DNA of 64,000 nt from Tectiglobus sp965223355 (GCA_965223355.1 CBDCWE010000003.1:4278001-4342000), one strand, 5' to 3'; shown: positions 34,057 to 43,343, counted from the first letter of the stretch. The notes: a model not told the origin generated them from the sequence alone. Numbers and translations: made by a program.

Positions 34057-34851
34057 TCAACGGATCTCGATGTCGTAGGCCTTGCCTGATCGCGTCCCGC
34101 GAAAGCTGAAATGCCACCACTCCCGGCGGTAGTTTTGGAAGCCGTGCCGCGCCATCGCGTTCACCAGGATCTGCCGATTTTGAGTTTGGATCCGTGTGAT
34201 CCGACGGCTGCGCGTGTGGCTGTGCACATCAAAGCAATCGAACGTCGTTCCCATGTCGAGTGCGCGAGGATCGGCGGGATCGCGCCCGTGCGTGCGACAC
34301 GACCAACCACGCCGGGCCTGCGCACTGCTGTCGGGCGCCTTTGCCGGTGACAGGCGCACGACCGTCAAATCAACCGTTGTCGCCTGCGAATGCGACGAGT
34401 TGCGCGCAATGTAGCCGCGCGAGAACAGTTCGCGCTTTGCAACACTCGGAAAGTAGCGCCGGGCCCGACCGGGCGCTTGTGGGCGCTGCGCCCAACGCAG
34501 CATCGCACGCACGGCCCGTTGCGGACGATAGCAATCGAACACCTTGAGACCGAGCGGTTTATTACGCTTTGACAGCTCCTCCTGCACGGCCTGCAGCGCG
34601 CGGGCGACGGGCGCCCTGAGAATGCATGCAGCACGGCCATAGCCGGGCAGGCGGCGACCCGTAAAGTTGTGGTTGGTCGCGTAACGGATGTCCTGGCGGA
34701 TGGCCGGGGCAATATCCGACAGGTAGACCAAGTCATCCGGTAACCTCGGTCTGGCTTTGCCGTCGGCGCCGAAGGCCGCATCGGTCACCAGCACGGAGAT
34801 GATCACGAACCAGACAGCCCGCCCACCTGCCATCGCATGCCATTGCCTCAC
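34057..34851 (-). CDS. VanX/DdpX-type D-Ala-D-Ala dipeptidase (peptidase M15D)
   Basis: 264 aa with N-terminal signal/anchor (about residues 12-29, cleavage near AAFGA), so the enzyme acts in the periplasm. Zinc and catalytic motifs: DCYRPQRAV (107-115), SSHSQATTVDLTVV with H154 and D161, and EWWHFSF (E244, H247). Cleaves D-Ala-D-Ala dipeptides in wall recycling or, in VanX, vancomycin resistance. Odd: the usual SxHxxGxAxD has Ala instead of Gly at position 157. An insert of about 40 residues, Arg/Ser-rich (PAKAPDSSAQARRGWSC), follows the H/D motif. No vanH/vanA-like neighbours. Confidence 0.88.
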   Translation of the reverse strand: MRQWHAMAGGRAVWFVIISVLVTDAAFGADGKARPRLPDDLVYLSDIAPAIRQDIRYATNHNFTGRRLPGYGRAACILRAPVARALQAVQEELSKRNKPLGLKVFDCYRPQRAVRAMLRWAQRPQAPGRARRYFPSVAKRELFSRGYIARNSSHSQATTVDLTVVRLSPAKAPDSSAQARRGWSCRTHGRDPADPRALDMGTTFDCFDVHSHTRSRRITRIQTQNRQILVNAMARHGFQNYRREWWHFSFRGTRSGKAYDIEIR

Positions 34852-35098
34852 TGTTTACCTCACCGTTATGCGCCCTTGTCGCGCGACCGGACGTGGTCGC
34901 GCCGTAAAGACTGCAACACAGCCCTCAAATCACCATTGCCGTTGCCGCGGCCGGCTGCATCGGACCCGCGGCAAGATTACTTGCATGACATTTGTGGCGG
35001 CAATGGCGACAGTGAGCTTTGCCAGCGCGCAACGCTGCCGGCGCCCCAAAAAAGCGCCGGTGAAGTGCCTCAATTGATAGCTGGGGCGGTATCAAACG
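34852..35098. other. Intergenic region with short open frame, uncertain
   Basis: About 250 bp. A 30-codon plus-strand frame from 34985 (MTFVAAMATVSFASAQRC...) looks like the end of a signal peptide followed by a Cys/Arg/Lys tail, but lacks a ribosome binding site. GATAGCTGGGGCGGTATC at 35076-35093 matches a segment near 11856. Probable promoter region for the dipeptidase gene. Confidence 0.3.
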
Positions 35099-35803
35099 CT
35101 ATAGCCCGAGATAGCGGTGTTGGACGTCTTCGGCCGCCTGCAATTCCTGCGACGTGCCGGTCCAGACGACCTGCCCTTTCTCGAGGACGTAGTGGCGATC
35201 GGCAATTTTGACGAGATCGGCAATGTTCTTGTCAACCACCAGAATGGAGAGACCGTCGTTGCGGATGCGCTGCAGGCATCGCCAGATTTCCTCGCGGATC
35301 AGCGGTGCGAGACCCTCGGTTGCTTCATCGAGCACCAGCAGTGTCGGATTGGTCATCAGGGCGCGGCCGATCGCGAGCATCTGTTGTTCACCACCCGACA
35401 GCAGGTTGCCCATTGCATGGCGTCGGCTGGCGAGCTGCGGAAACATCTCGAAAATGCGCTCGATGGTCCAGGGCTGTGCAATCTTGCGCCGGTTTGCAGC
35501 GGTTGCGATCAGATTTTCACGGACGGTGAGGTTTGGAAAAACCTGGCGTCCTTCCGGCACCAGGCCAATCCCGAGCTGTGCGATGCGGTAAGATGGGCGC
35601 CCGGTCACGTCTTGTCCGTCGAAGGCAACCCGCCCGCCGGCCGGCGCCATAATCCCGACAATTGATTTGATCGTGGTGGTTTTGCCCATGCCGTTGCGGC
35701 CGATCAATGTCGCAACTTCTCCGGACCTGACCGTCAGCGATACGCCAAACAGGACCTGGCTTGATCCGTAGGCAGCTTCGAGCGCGGCGACGTCCAGCAT
35801 CAA
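35099..35803 (-). CDS. livF: Branched-chain amino acid-type ABC transporter ATPase LivF
   Basis: 234 aa. Walker A GRNGMGKTT, signature LSGGEQQM, Walker B LLVLDEATEGL and the LivF-typical sequence YRIAQLGIGLVPEGRQVFPNL. One of the two ATPases of a HAAT-family importer. Start overlaps the livG stop (ATGA). Last gene of the livK-H-M-G-F minus-strand operon. The ending YLGL is typical. Confidence 0.96.
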   Translation of the reverse strand: MMLDVAALEAAYGSSQVLFGVSLTVRSGEVATLIGRNGMGKTTTIKSIVGIMAPAGGRVAFDGQDVTGRPSYRIAQLGIGLVPEGRQVFPNLTVRENLIATAANRRKIAQPWTIERIFEMFPQLASRRHAMGNLLSGGEQQMLAIGRALMTNPTLLVLDEATEGLAPLIREEIWRCLQRIRNDGLSILVVDKNIADLVKIADRHYVLEKGQVVWTGTSQELQAAEDVQHRYLGL

Positions 35804-36564
35804 GCGCCCTCCCCGAGGTAGGCGCGAACGACATCGCGATTGCGCCGGACTGCCTCGGGCTCACCGGTTGCAATGACACGGCCGTAGACCAGCACGGTTA
35901 TCCTGTCGGCCAGTGCAAAGACCGCATCCATATCGTGCTCGACCAGCAGCATCGTGATGCCGCGCAAACTTCTGATGGTTTCGACCATGCGTTGGGATTC
36001 TTCGCTGCCCATGCCGGCCATTGGTTCATCCAACAACAGGATCTCAGGCTCGCTGCCAAGCGCCATTGCGATTTCAAGCTGGCGCCGTTCCCCGTGCGAT
36101 AGATCTGCGGCACGATGGTGGGCGCGCTCGGCAAGGCCGACGGTGGCGAGTTTGGCCATGGCCGGCTGGCGCAGGTGCTGCAACTGGCGCGCCGGGTACC
36201 AAAATCGGAACGCGTGGCCATCGCGGGCCTGATGGGCGAGCGCGACGTTGTCGAGCACGCTCATGTCCATGAACACCGAGGTGATTTGAAACGATCGCGC
36301 GATGCCGACATGGGCACGGCGATGGGCCGGCTGACGGGTGATGTCTTGCGCCTTGTAAACGATCGCGCCGGCATCGGGCGGCAACAGGCCCGACAACTGC
36401 GAGATCAGCGTTGTTTTGCCGGCGCCATTGGGGCCGATGATCGCGTGAATTTCGCCCGTGAGGATGTCGAGGGAGACGTTGTCCGTGGCCGTTACGCCAC
36501 CAAAGCCTTTCGACAGGCCGCGGATGCTGAGCAGGACTTGGTCGCCGGCCGCTTTGGTGGTCAT
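35800..36564 (-). CDS. livG: Branched-chain amino acid-type ABC transporter ATPase LivG
   Basis: 254 aa. Walker A GPNGAGKTT, signature LSHGERRQ (typical LivG), Walker B ILLLDEPMAGMG, and the ending YLGEGA. Second ATPase of the importer. Overlaps livM by ATGA (36561-36564) and livF by ATGA. Confidence 0.96.
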   Translation of the reverse strand: MTTKAAGDQVLLSIRGLSKGFGGVTATDNVSLDILTGEIHAIIGPNGAGKTTLISQLSGLLPPDAGAIVYKAQDITRQPAHRRAHVGIARSFQITSVFMDMSVLDNVALAHQARDGHAFRFWYPARQLQHLRQPAMAKLATVGLAERAHHRAADLSHGERRQLEIAMALGSEPEILLLDEPMAGMGSEESQRMVETIRSLRGITMLLVEHDMDAVFALADRITVLVYGRVIATGEPEAVRRNRDVVRAYLGEGA

Positions 36565-37637
36565 GATTTCACCGTCCAGCGGCTGAAATAGCCGCTCAGG
36601 CCGCCCTTCATAAACAGCACGCCGAGGATCAGCAGCATCCCGAACGGCAGATGCCAGTAGATCGACCAGTCAGGGTTGGCCGGGACCGGCAATCCGGCCT
36701 GCACGGCCTTGATCATGACCGGCAGCAGTTCCTCCAGCAGCAAGAACACGGCGGCGCCGAGAACCGGCCCGAACAGATAGGCCGAACCGCCCAGGATGAC
36801 CATGAACATCAGCTCGCCGGAGCGCGTCCAATCCATCATTTCCGGTGAAATGAAGGTCGTGAAGTTGCCGAGCAGGGCGCCGGCAAAACCACAGATCGCG
36901 CCCGAGATCACATAGGCTGTGAGCTTGTAGACGTAGGCGTTGATGCCCAACGCCCGCAGCCGCTCCTCGTTCTGCTTGGCGCCTTGCAGGACCATGCCGA
37001 ACCGGGAGTTGACAATGCGGTGGACGACATAGAGGACGATCAGCAGCGATGCGAGGCAGAACAGATAAAGCTGAAGCGGTTGGTCGAAGCTGATCAGTGG
37101 CAGCTCGGAGCGGGTGTCGATCGTGAGGCCGTCATCACCGCCATAGGTCTCAAGCGAGACGATCGCAAAGAACACCATCTGGCCAAAGGCCATGGTGATC
37201 ATGATGAAGTGAACGCCGCGGGTCCGCAGCGAGATGGCGCCGGTGACAAGCGCATACGCAGCACAAACCACGATCGCCAGCGCCAGATGCCAGAAGCCGT
37301 TATGCGAGGCAACGCTCTCGAACCCGCCGTAAAGCGCATGATAGGACGGAATGCCAACAGCGTAGGCCCCGAGCCCGATAAACGCGGCGTGACCGAACGA
37401 TATCATGCCGCCGTAGCCAAGCACCAGATTGAGGCTGACGGCGGCGATCGACAAGATCACCAGGCGCGTTGCGACATCGATCCAGAACCTGTGCCCCAGC
37501 ATCGCCGCCAACGGCGGCAACACCAAAAGCGCGATGACGATCATGAGGCTTGCAAGGCGTTGGCCGTCCCACCGCCCGGACGTGTGCGGTTGGCGCCAGT
37601 TCAGTTGCGATTGATCGGCGGCATGGCTGTCCATCAT
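36561..37637 (-). CDS. livM: ABC transporter permease LivM
   Basis: 358 aa with about ten helices. LivM features: GYGGMISFGHAAFIGLGAYAVG near the N-terminal third and the EAA-like loop LRALGINAYVYKLTAYVISG in the second half. Hydrophilic N-terminus of about 25 residues precedes the first helix. Forms the channel with LivH. Start 4 bp after livH. Confidence 0.95.
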   Translation of the reverse strand: MMDSHAADQSQLNWRQPHTSGRWDGQRLASLMIVIALLVLPPLAAMLGHRFWIDVATRLVILSIAAVSLNLVLGYGGMISFGHAAFIGLGAYAVGIPSYHALYGGFESVASHNGFWHLALAIVVCAAYALVTGAISLRTRGVHFIMITMAFGQMVFFAIVSLETYGGDDGLTIDTRSELPLISFDQPLQLYLFCLASLLIVLYVVHRIVNSRFGMVLQGAKQNEERLRALGINAYVYKLTAYVISGAICGFAGALLGNFTTFISPEMMDWTRSGELMFMVILGGSAYLFGPVLGAAVFLLLEELLPVMIKAVQAGLPVPANPDWSIYWHLPFGMLLILGVLFMKGGLSGYFSRWTVKS

Positions 37638-37641
37638 CGCC

Positions 37642-38565
37642 TCACCTGGTCTTGGGCGGAAACAGGCCTTGCGGCCGGATTGCGAGGATGGTTGCCATGA
37701 GGATGTAAATCAGCATTGCCGAGACCGCCGGTGCGGCCGTTTCGGCGAACTCGGTCGGCATGGCGATCTTGAAAACATCATCGAGGTAGGAGCGGCCCAT
37801 CGTGTCGATCAGGCCGATCAGGATAGCGGCGATGAAAGCCCCCTTCATTGAGCCAATACCGCCGACAATGATGACGACAAAAGCGGTAATGATGATCTCG
37901 TTGCCCATGCCGATCGAGGCTTCGGTAATCGGTGATATCAGCATCCCGGCTAGACCGGCGAGCGTGGCGCCCAGCGCGAATACGCCGGCAAACAACGTCG
38001 TGATATCAATCCCGAGTGCGCCAATCATGGTGCGGTTGGAGGCGCCGGCCCGGATCAGCATGCCGAGCCGGGTGTGGCTGACAAGCACGTAGAGGGCGGC
38101 TGCGATCAACAACCCCGACGCGATAATGACGACCCGGAACGTCGGGAACGTGATGCCGCCGCCCAGGGCGACCTGGCCGTCCAACCATTTCGGCAGCGGC
38201 ACGGCAATCCCGGCCGGCCCCCAGATCAGCTGCACGAGGGTGTCAAAACACAGGATCAGACCGAAGGTGGCAAGCACGTGGTCCAGGTGATCGCGCGGAT
38301 AGAGGTGGCGGATGACGACCACCTCGATCACGAAACCGGCGAGCGCGGTGGCCGGCAACGCCAGCAGCACGCCCCAGACGAACGAGCCGGTCCAGAACGT
38401 CAGTGAGGCGCAAAAGAAGGCGCCGATCATGTAGAGCGAGCCGTGCGCCAGGTTGACGAAGTCCATGATGCCGAACGTCAAGGTCAGGCCCGAGGCGAGC
38501 AGGAACAACAAAACGCCGAGCTGCAGACCGTTCAGGAACTGGACGATGAGGAGTGTGAAATCCAT
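37642..38565 (-). CDS. livH: ABC transporter permease LivH
   Basis: 307 aa from ATG 38565 (start MDFTLLIVQFLNGLQLGVLL, typical of LivH); the frame stays open 15 codons upstream. Eight or nine helices; markers LTFGIMDFVNLAHGSLYMIGAF and the permease loop ASNRTMIGALGIDITTLFAGVFALG. No clear ribosome binding site before the start. Probably reads from the livK promoter; a 139-bp gap separates it from livK, with no terminator seen. Confidence 0.95.
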   Translation of the reverse strand: MDFTLLIVQFLNGLQLGVLLFLLASGLTLTFGIMDFVNLAHGSLYMIGAFFCASLTFWTGSFVWGVLLALPATALAGFVIEVVVIRHLYPRDHLDHVLATFGLILCFDTLVQLIWGPAGIAVPLPKWLDGQVALGGGITFPTFRVVIIASGLLIAAALYVLVSHTRLGMLIRAGASNRTMIGALGIDITTLFAGVFALGATLAGLAGMLISPITEASIGMGNEIIITAFVVIIVGGIGSMKGAFIAAILIGLIDTMGRSYLDDVFKIAMPTEFAETAAPAVSAMLIYILMATILAIRPQGLFPPKTR

Positions 38566-38704
38566 GGAGCGGCGGTTGTTTCCGACTGGCGCGAGAACGC
38601 GGCCTCGCAATCGCGATCGCCGACCGCGAGGCGCAGTTGGGTTTCTGAGCCTACTCAGTCACAGCCAATGGGGCCGGGTGAGTACTCTGGATGAGCAGTT
38701 AGTG

Positions 38705-39889
38705 TTAGTGTTTGCAGTCCTTGGCATAAACGTCCTGATGGTTCTTGTAGACTGTCTTGGTGATCTTCGTGGTCCACACCCCGTCGGCGTCCTTGACAAC
38801 CTTGCGCAGGTAGAAGTTTTGGATCGGCATATGGTTGTTGCCATAGGTGAACTTGCCGCGCACCGACGGGAAGCTGGCGGACTTCATCGCCTTGCGCATC
38901 GCATCCATCTTGGACGTGTCGCCATTGACGGCGTCGACCGCCGACTTGATCAACATGATCGTGTCATAGGACTGAGCGGCATAAAATGACGGATAGCGGC
39001 CGTACTTCTTCTTGAAATCGGCAACGAACCTGTTGTTTGCCGGGGTGTCGAGGTCCGGCCCCCAGAACTGTGTGTTCTCGGAACCGAGCACGCCGTCCAT
39101 CTTTGCCTTTTGCAGTTTCGGCAGGGCGATCGAGTCGACCGTGAAGACCGTGTAGAGCGGAATCTTGCCTTGCAGGCCGGCCTGCTGATACTGCTTGATA
39201 AAGGCGCCGCCGGCCTTGCCGGGATAGAACACGAAAATGCCTTCAGCGTTCGATGATTTCGCCTTGGCGAGTTCGGCCGAGAAGTCGAGTTGGGCGTCCT
39301 TGCCCCATTTCGTGAAGTCTTTGCCGAGGATTTTACCTTTGAACGTGCGCTCGACGCCGGCCACCATGTTTTTGCCGGCGGCATAGTTGGGGGCCATAAT
39401 GTAGAGTGATTTGACCCCCTTCTGGTTCAGCACTTCACCCATCGCCATCGGCGTCTGGTCATTCTGCCAGGACGTCGAGAAGAAGTTCTTGTGGCAGAGT
39501 TTGCCGGCCAGCGGTGATGGTCCCGCGTTCGAGGAAATCAGGAACTTGCCGCTGTCGAGCACCGACTTGCGCGATGCGAGCAGGACGTGAGACCAGATAA
39601 AGCCGGAAACGAAATCGACGTTGTCCTGCTTAACCAGTTTATCCGCCTTCTGCTTGCCGACCTCGGGCTTGAAGCCGTCATCTTCGAAGATGACCTCGAC
39701 GGCCTTGCCGCCCATCTTGCCGCCAATGTGCTCGACGGCGAGGTTGACGGCATCCTTCATGTCATTGCCGATGACCGCCGCCCCGGTCGTCAACGTCGTA
39801 ATGAAGCCGATTTTGACTTTGTCGGCGGACATCGCCGGGCTTGTCGCCAGCACCACGCCGGCCAGAATTGCACTCAGTCTGGTTTTCAC
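38705..39889 (-). CDS. livK: Periplasmic substrate-binding protein of the Liv-type ABC importer (LivK-like)
   Basis: 394 aa from GTG 39889, preceded by GGGAGGGAACATC. Signal peptide at residues 1-22 (LSAILAGVVLATSPAMSA). Mature protein begins DKVKIGFITTLTTGAAVIGNDMKDAVNLAVEHIGGKMGG, typical of HAAT type I binding proteins, with C-terminal YAKDCKH. The binding pocket cannot be read precisely, but the neighbours (a benzoate-CoA-ligase-family enzyme, divergent) suggest aromatic or other carboxylic acids rather than leucine. Heads the operon and probably shares the 264-bp divergent promoter with the ligase gene. Confidence 0.93.
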   Translation of the reverse strand: MKTRLSAILAGVVLATSPAMSADKVKIGFITTLTTGAAVIGNDMKDAVNLAVEHIGGKMGGKAVEVIFEDDGFKPEVGKQKADKLVKQDNVDFVSGFIWSHVLLASRKSVLDSGKFLISSNAGPSPLAGKLCHKNFFSTSWQNDQTPMAMGEVLNQKGVKSLYIMAPNYAAGKNMVAGVERTFKGKILGKDFTKWGKDAQLDFSAELAKAKSSNAEGIFVFYPGKAGGAFIKQYQQAGLQGKIPLYTVFTVDSIALPKLQKAKMDGVLGSENTQFWGPDLDTPANNRFVADFKKKYGRYPSFYAAQSYDTIMLIKSAVDAVNGDTSKMDAMRKAMKSASFPSVRGKFTYGNNHMPIQNFYLRKVVKDADGVWTTKITKTVYKNHQDVYAKDCKH

Positions 39890-40153
39890 GATGTTCCCTC
39901 CCAGGGTCTGACGCCCATCGTTGTTGGATCGCCTGAGCAACTCGCTCAGGCTGCGAGATGCGGCCGGATTATGCAAAACTGCGGCGGGTGCGCCAAGAGG
40001 CAATCCGGGCGGCGGCCCCGGTTTCGTGTTTCCGTCCGGAGAATTGGCCGGCGTTTCGCGGTGGTTCCGGTTGATTTCTCGGCGGCGGCGGTGTCAGATC
40101 CGAGCAGCAATGATGCCGGTTCAAGGGCCGGATGAACGGGAGGAGTTCAAGCG
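39890..40153. promoter_or_regulatory. Divergent promoter region between livK and the CoA ligase
   Basis: 264 bp between divergent genes; both transcripts must start here. No regulator gene adjoins. The region holds the inverted TGAGCAACTCGCTCA-type palindrome near 39935-39950, a possible operator. Confidence 0.4.
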
Positions 40154-41689
40154 GTGCAGAATGGCAACGCTGCAATTTACTTCGTCGATCGCCATGTCGA
40201 TGAAGGCCGGGCGGGCAAAGTTGCCTTCGCCCAGGGTGGTCGGGCGCTGACGTTCGGCGAGCTCAAGCGCGACAGCGACCGCATGGCAGACTTTTATGCC
40301 CGCATCGGGGTCGCAAGGGAGAGCCGCGCCGCCGTCCTGGTGCACGACTGCCTCGAATATCCGGTGATCTTTTGGGGCAGCCTGAAAGCCGGGATCATCC
40401 CGGTCTGTTTGAACACGCTGCTGTCGAGCGAGCAATATCGCTACATTCTAGCCGACTGCCGTGCGCGGGTCCTGTTCGTGTCGGCCCCGCTGATGGCCGG
40501 CGTTGCCTCGCTGTTGGGTGGCCATCCGACCATCGAGCATGTCTTTGTCGTCGGTGGTGCGGTCAGCGGCCGCCGCAGTTTCGAGAGCACGTTCGAAGCC
40601 TGCGCGAGCGGGCCAGTGGTCGAGGCGAGCGCGCAGGAGACGGCGTTCTGGCTTTACTCATCGGGCTCGACCGGAATGCCGAAGGGCGTCATGCATGTGC
40701 ATGAAAGCCTGAAAGGGACGGTCGATACCTACGCGCAACAGGTGTTGGGCATACGTGAAGATGACGTCGTGTTTTCGGCTGCAAAGCTGTTCTTTGCCTA
40801 CGGCCTTGGCAATGGCATGACGTTTCCGATGGCGGTCGGTGCGACGGCAGTGTTGTTTCCCGGCCGACCGACACCGGAAAGCGTCGGCGAGATCATGAGC
40901 ACGCATTTGCCGACCATCTTTTACGGCGTGCCGACACTCTATGGCGCGATGCTGGCCGCCGCCGGCGACGGGCCTCTGCCGGGCGCGGAACGGTTGCGGA
41001 TTTGCGTGTCTGCCGGCGAGGCGCTGCCGCAGGAAATCGGTGAGCGCTGGAAGGCGAAGACCGGCGTCGATATTCTCGACGGTGTCGGGTCGACGGAAAT
41101 GCTGCACATCTTCCTGTCGAATGCGCCGGGCAACGTCGAATACGGGACCTCCGGCGTGCCGGTGCCGGGCTATGAGGTGCGGCTCGTCGACGAGCACGGC
41201 GTCGACGTCGGCGATGATGAGGTCGGCGAGTTGTTCGTCAGCGGTTTGACGGCGGCCGACGGCTATTGGAACCAGCGCCGAAAAAGCCGTTCGACGTTTG
41301 TCGGTGAATGGACGAGAACGGGTGACAAGTACACACGGCGGCCCGACGGGCGGTTCATCTATTGCGGACGCACCGACGACATGTTCAAGGTCAGCGGCAT
41401 CTGGGTGTCTCCGTTCGAGGTTGAGTCGGCGCTGATCTCGCATGCCGCCGTGCTCGAAGCAGCGGTCGTACCGTGCGATGATGAACAGGGTCTGGCCAAG
41501 CCCAAGGCCTTTGTCATTCTCAAAGACGGCGCCGCCGGCCCTGACAAGGAGGTGCTGTTTGAACAACTCAAAGAGCACGTCAAGCGTGAGATCGGGCAAT
41601 GGAAATATCCGCGCTGGATCGAATTCGTGGATGACCTGCCGAAGACGGCAACGGGCAAGATCCAGCGCTTTAAGCTGCGCGATCGGTGA
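40154..41689 (+). CDS. Benzoate-CoA ligase family protein
   Basis: 511 aa ANL enzyme, GTG start at 40154 with GGAGGAG ten bases upstream. Motifs: A3 YSSGSTGMPKGVMHVHE (about 196-212), VFSAAKLFFAYGLGNGMTFPM (diagnostic for the BadA/BclA benzoate-CoA ligase group), A5 ILDGVGSTEMLHIFLSN, and A10 PKTATGKIQRFKLR. Activates benzoate, hydroxybenzoate or a related carboxylate to CoA thioester with ATP. Divergent from the Liv importer, which suggests uptake and activation of the same compound. A convincing ring-reduction or BoxABC set is not nearby. Confidence 0.93.
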   Translation: MQNGNAAIYFVDRHVDEGRAGKVAFAQGGRALTFGELKRDSDRMADFYARIGVARESRAAVLVHDCLEYPVIFWGSLKAGIIPVCLNTLLSSEQYRYILADCRARVLFVSAPLMAGVASLLGGHPTIEHVFVVGGAVSGRRSFESTFEACASGPVVEASAQETAFWLYSSGSTGMPKGVMHVHESLKGTVDTYAQQVLGIREDDVVFSAAKLFFAYGLGNGMTFPMAVGATAVLFPGRPTPESVGEIMSTHLPTIFYGVPTLYGAMLAAAGDGPLPGAERLRICVSAGEALPQEIGERWKAKTGVDILDGVGSTEMLHIFLSNAPGNVEYGTSGVPVPGYEVRLVDEHGVDVGDDEVGELFVSGLTAADGYWNQRRKSRSTFVGEWTRTGDKYTRRPDGRFIYCGRTDDMFKVSGIWVSPFEVESALISHAAVLEAAVVPCDDEQGLAKPKAFVILKDGAAGPDKEVLFEQLKEHVKREIGQWKYPRWIEFVDDLPKTATGKIQRFKLRDR

Positions 41690-41753
41690 TCGGCCCTGAC
41701 CGGGTCGTTTGTTGATCGTATCGGATTTAGAGACATCGACAAGCGGGCGAACC

Positions 41754-42578
41754 ATGATCGAGTGGACTGCGCAGGGCCTGCGAACGCTGTTGTTGGACGG
41801 CGTCAGGATTGAGTATGCAACCTGGGGGCCGCCTCCGAGTGCGGCGCCGACGATTGTGCTATTGCATGAAGGTTTGGGCTGCGTTGCGTTGTGGCGTGAT
41901 TTTCCCGACAAGCTCAGCCGGGCGACGGGGATGGGCGTCTGTGCCTATTCGCGCCAGGGCTACGGCGGGTCCGATGCCTGTGAGTTGCCGCGGCCGGTCG
42001 ATTATATGCAGCGCGAAGCGGTTGCGGTCGTGCCCAAGCTTCTCGATGCGATTGGCTTCGAGCGTGGCGTCCTCTTCGGCCACAGCGACGGCGGCTCGAT
42101 TGCCGCTTACTACGTCGGCACCCATCAGGATCATCGCGTGCGCGGTCTGATTTTGATGGCACCGCACTTTTTCGCTGAACCGGACGGTGTGCAGTCGATC
42201 CGCGACATGCGCAGCAACTTCGAGAACGGTGATCTCAGGGCCAAGCTCGGTCGCTATCATGGCGACAACGTTGACTGTGCGTTCCACGGTTGGGCCGGTT
42301 CGTGGTGTGATCCGGCGTTTGCCGATTGGGATATCAGTGACTGCATCGCCTACCTGCGCGTGCCGGTGCTGTTCCTTCAAGGCAGGGACGACGTCTACGG
42401 CTCGTCGGCGCAGGCGGAGGTTCTGGTCAGCGAAAGCTATGCCCCGGTCGATGTGCACTTTCTCGACGACTGCAATCACGCACCGCATCTTGAGCAGCCG
42501 AACCAAACGCTGGCGATAGTGACGGACTATCTCGCGCGTCTGTCTCGGATCGAAGCCGCAAAGCCGACCGCGGCATGA
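41754..42578 (+). CDS. Alpha/beta-fold hydrolase
   Basis: 274 aa from ATG 41754; an upstream ATG at 41709 is less likely. Nucleophile elbow GHSDGGS with Ser111, acid Asp about 222 (LQGRDDVYG), His about 247 (DDCNHAPHLEQP), oxyanion region LLHEGLG near residue 37. The Asp-rich SDGGS elbow is typical of hydrolases of ring-cleavage and enol-lactone type as well as esterases. Follows the CoA ligase by 64 bp in the same direction, so they likely form one transcript. Confidence 0.9.
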   Translation: MIEWTAQGLRTLLLDGVRIEYATWGPPPSAAPTIVLLHEGLGCVALWRDFPDKLSRATGMGVCAYSRQGYGGSDACELPRPVDYMQREAVAVVPKLLDAIGFERGVLFGHSDGGSIAAYYVGTHQDHRVRGLILMAPHFFAEPDGVQSIRDMRSNFENGDLRAKLGRYHGDNVDCAFHGWAGSWCDPAFADWDISDCIAYLRVPVLFLQGRDDVYGSSAQAEVLVSESYAPVDVHFLDDCNHAPHLEQPNQTLAIVTDYLARLSRIEAAKPTAA

Positions 42579-42612
42579 TTGATCGTTGCGGTCCGACCGC
42601 CGGTTCCGCGCG

Positions 42613-42748
42613 CTAGATCATCGTGCTTTAAGTTGGAACCGCTATTGCGGTTCCAACTTAAAGCACGATGATCGCCACTTTAGAGGCGAGCAACTTTCTG
42701 CCTTTATTCGGGATCGTTCCGATTCCGAATAAAGGCAGGTTGCTCTAG
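42613..42748 (+). repeat. Family A two-hairpin element, copy A4
   Basis: Bounded by CTAG on both sides. Hairpin 1 is a perfect palindrome (ATCATCGTGCTTTAAG arms around GGAACCGCTATTGCGGTTCC); hairpin 2 as in the other copies. It lies 34 bp after the alpha/beta hydrolase stop, so here it did not form the stop codon. Confidence 0.93.
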
Positions 42749-43001
42749 CAGCTACCCGCCTATGCGCATCGGCCCGGTCAGACGGACGGGCCGCAAACGC
42801 GGAACTGAAAATGGCGCAAGGGCGAACACGGGCGGGCTCTCGGCTGTTTGAGGTGGCCGCCGCCCATCTGCGCGATGCGGTGGCGGCAGCCGCGGGCGCC
42901 AGTGCCAGTGCCAGTGCCAGAACAACACTTGCCGGCGTCGATGTTTGCGCATTGCAAAACCGGCGCGGCGCGGTGCTTGGTGAACGCTGAGGTGCAGCGC
43001 A
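42749..43001. other. Intergenic region with GTGCCA tandem repeat
   Basis: About 250 bp with no convincing gene. Positions 42899-42920 contain four tandem copies of the hexamer GCCAGT/GTGCCA. A 17-bp segment CCGGTCAGACGGACGGG (42774-42790) matches 30999-31015. Confidence 0.5.
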
Positions 43002-43343
43002 TCACCGTGCACACGCGATGCACGTTGCAACCGCCGGGTCAAGGCGTAAGCGCTGGTCGGCGATTGGTTCGCCGCAGGTCAGGCAATAACCGAATTGACC
43101 GTCATCGATTCGTACAAGTGCGGCCTTGATCCTTTGAATATCGCGCTCACGCTGGCGCTCGGTTGCCAGCGCCAGTTGCTGTTGCTGCAGGGCATCGATC
43201 CGTGAGACGCGGCCGACGCTCGATTGATCGAGTGTGACGGCGGCTCTGGCTGCCGATGAGATCGCGCTGATGTCTTCGAGTTCGGCTTGGCGATCAAGCA
43301 GTGCGCGCCGAACCTCATCCAGATCGCGTTTGCTATGGCTCAT
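43002..43343 (-). CDS. DksA/TraR-family zinc-finger protein
   Basis: 113 aa from ATG 43343, with GGGAGGAAAG directly upstream; the frame stays open to 43496 without a better start. N-terminal coiled-coil (residues 5-75, rich in Arg/Glu/Gln) and a C-terminal four-Cys zinc finger (C87, C90, C108, C111) in DGQFGYCLTCGEPI...CIACAR. Related to DksA, which binds in the RNA polymerase secondary channel with ppGpp, but the shorter length and lack of the DxxDxA tip place it among the YbiI/TraR-like regulators. It precedes nothing in the same direction; the next minus gene is upstream with a terminator between. Confidence 0.9.
   Translation of the reverse strand: MSHSKRDLDEVRRALLDRQAELEDISAISSAARAAVTLDQSSVGRVSRIDALQQQQLALATERQRERDIQRIKAALVRIDDGQFGYCLTCGEPIADQRLRLDPAVATCIACAR

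Noticed and set aside
34985..35077. 30-codon frame resembling a signal-peptide tail with two Cys
   Set aside because: No ribosome binding site, very short, and the surrounding region is Arg-rich as in random GC-rich frames.
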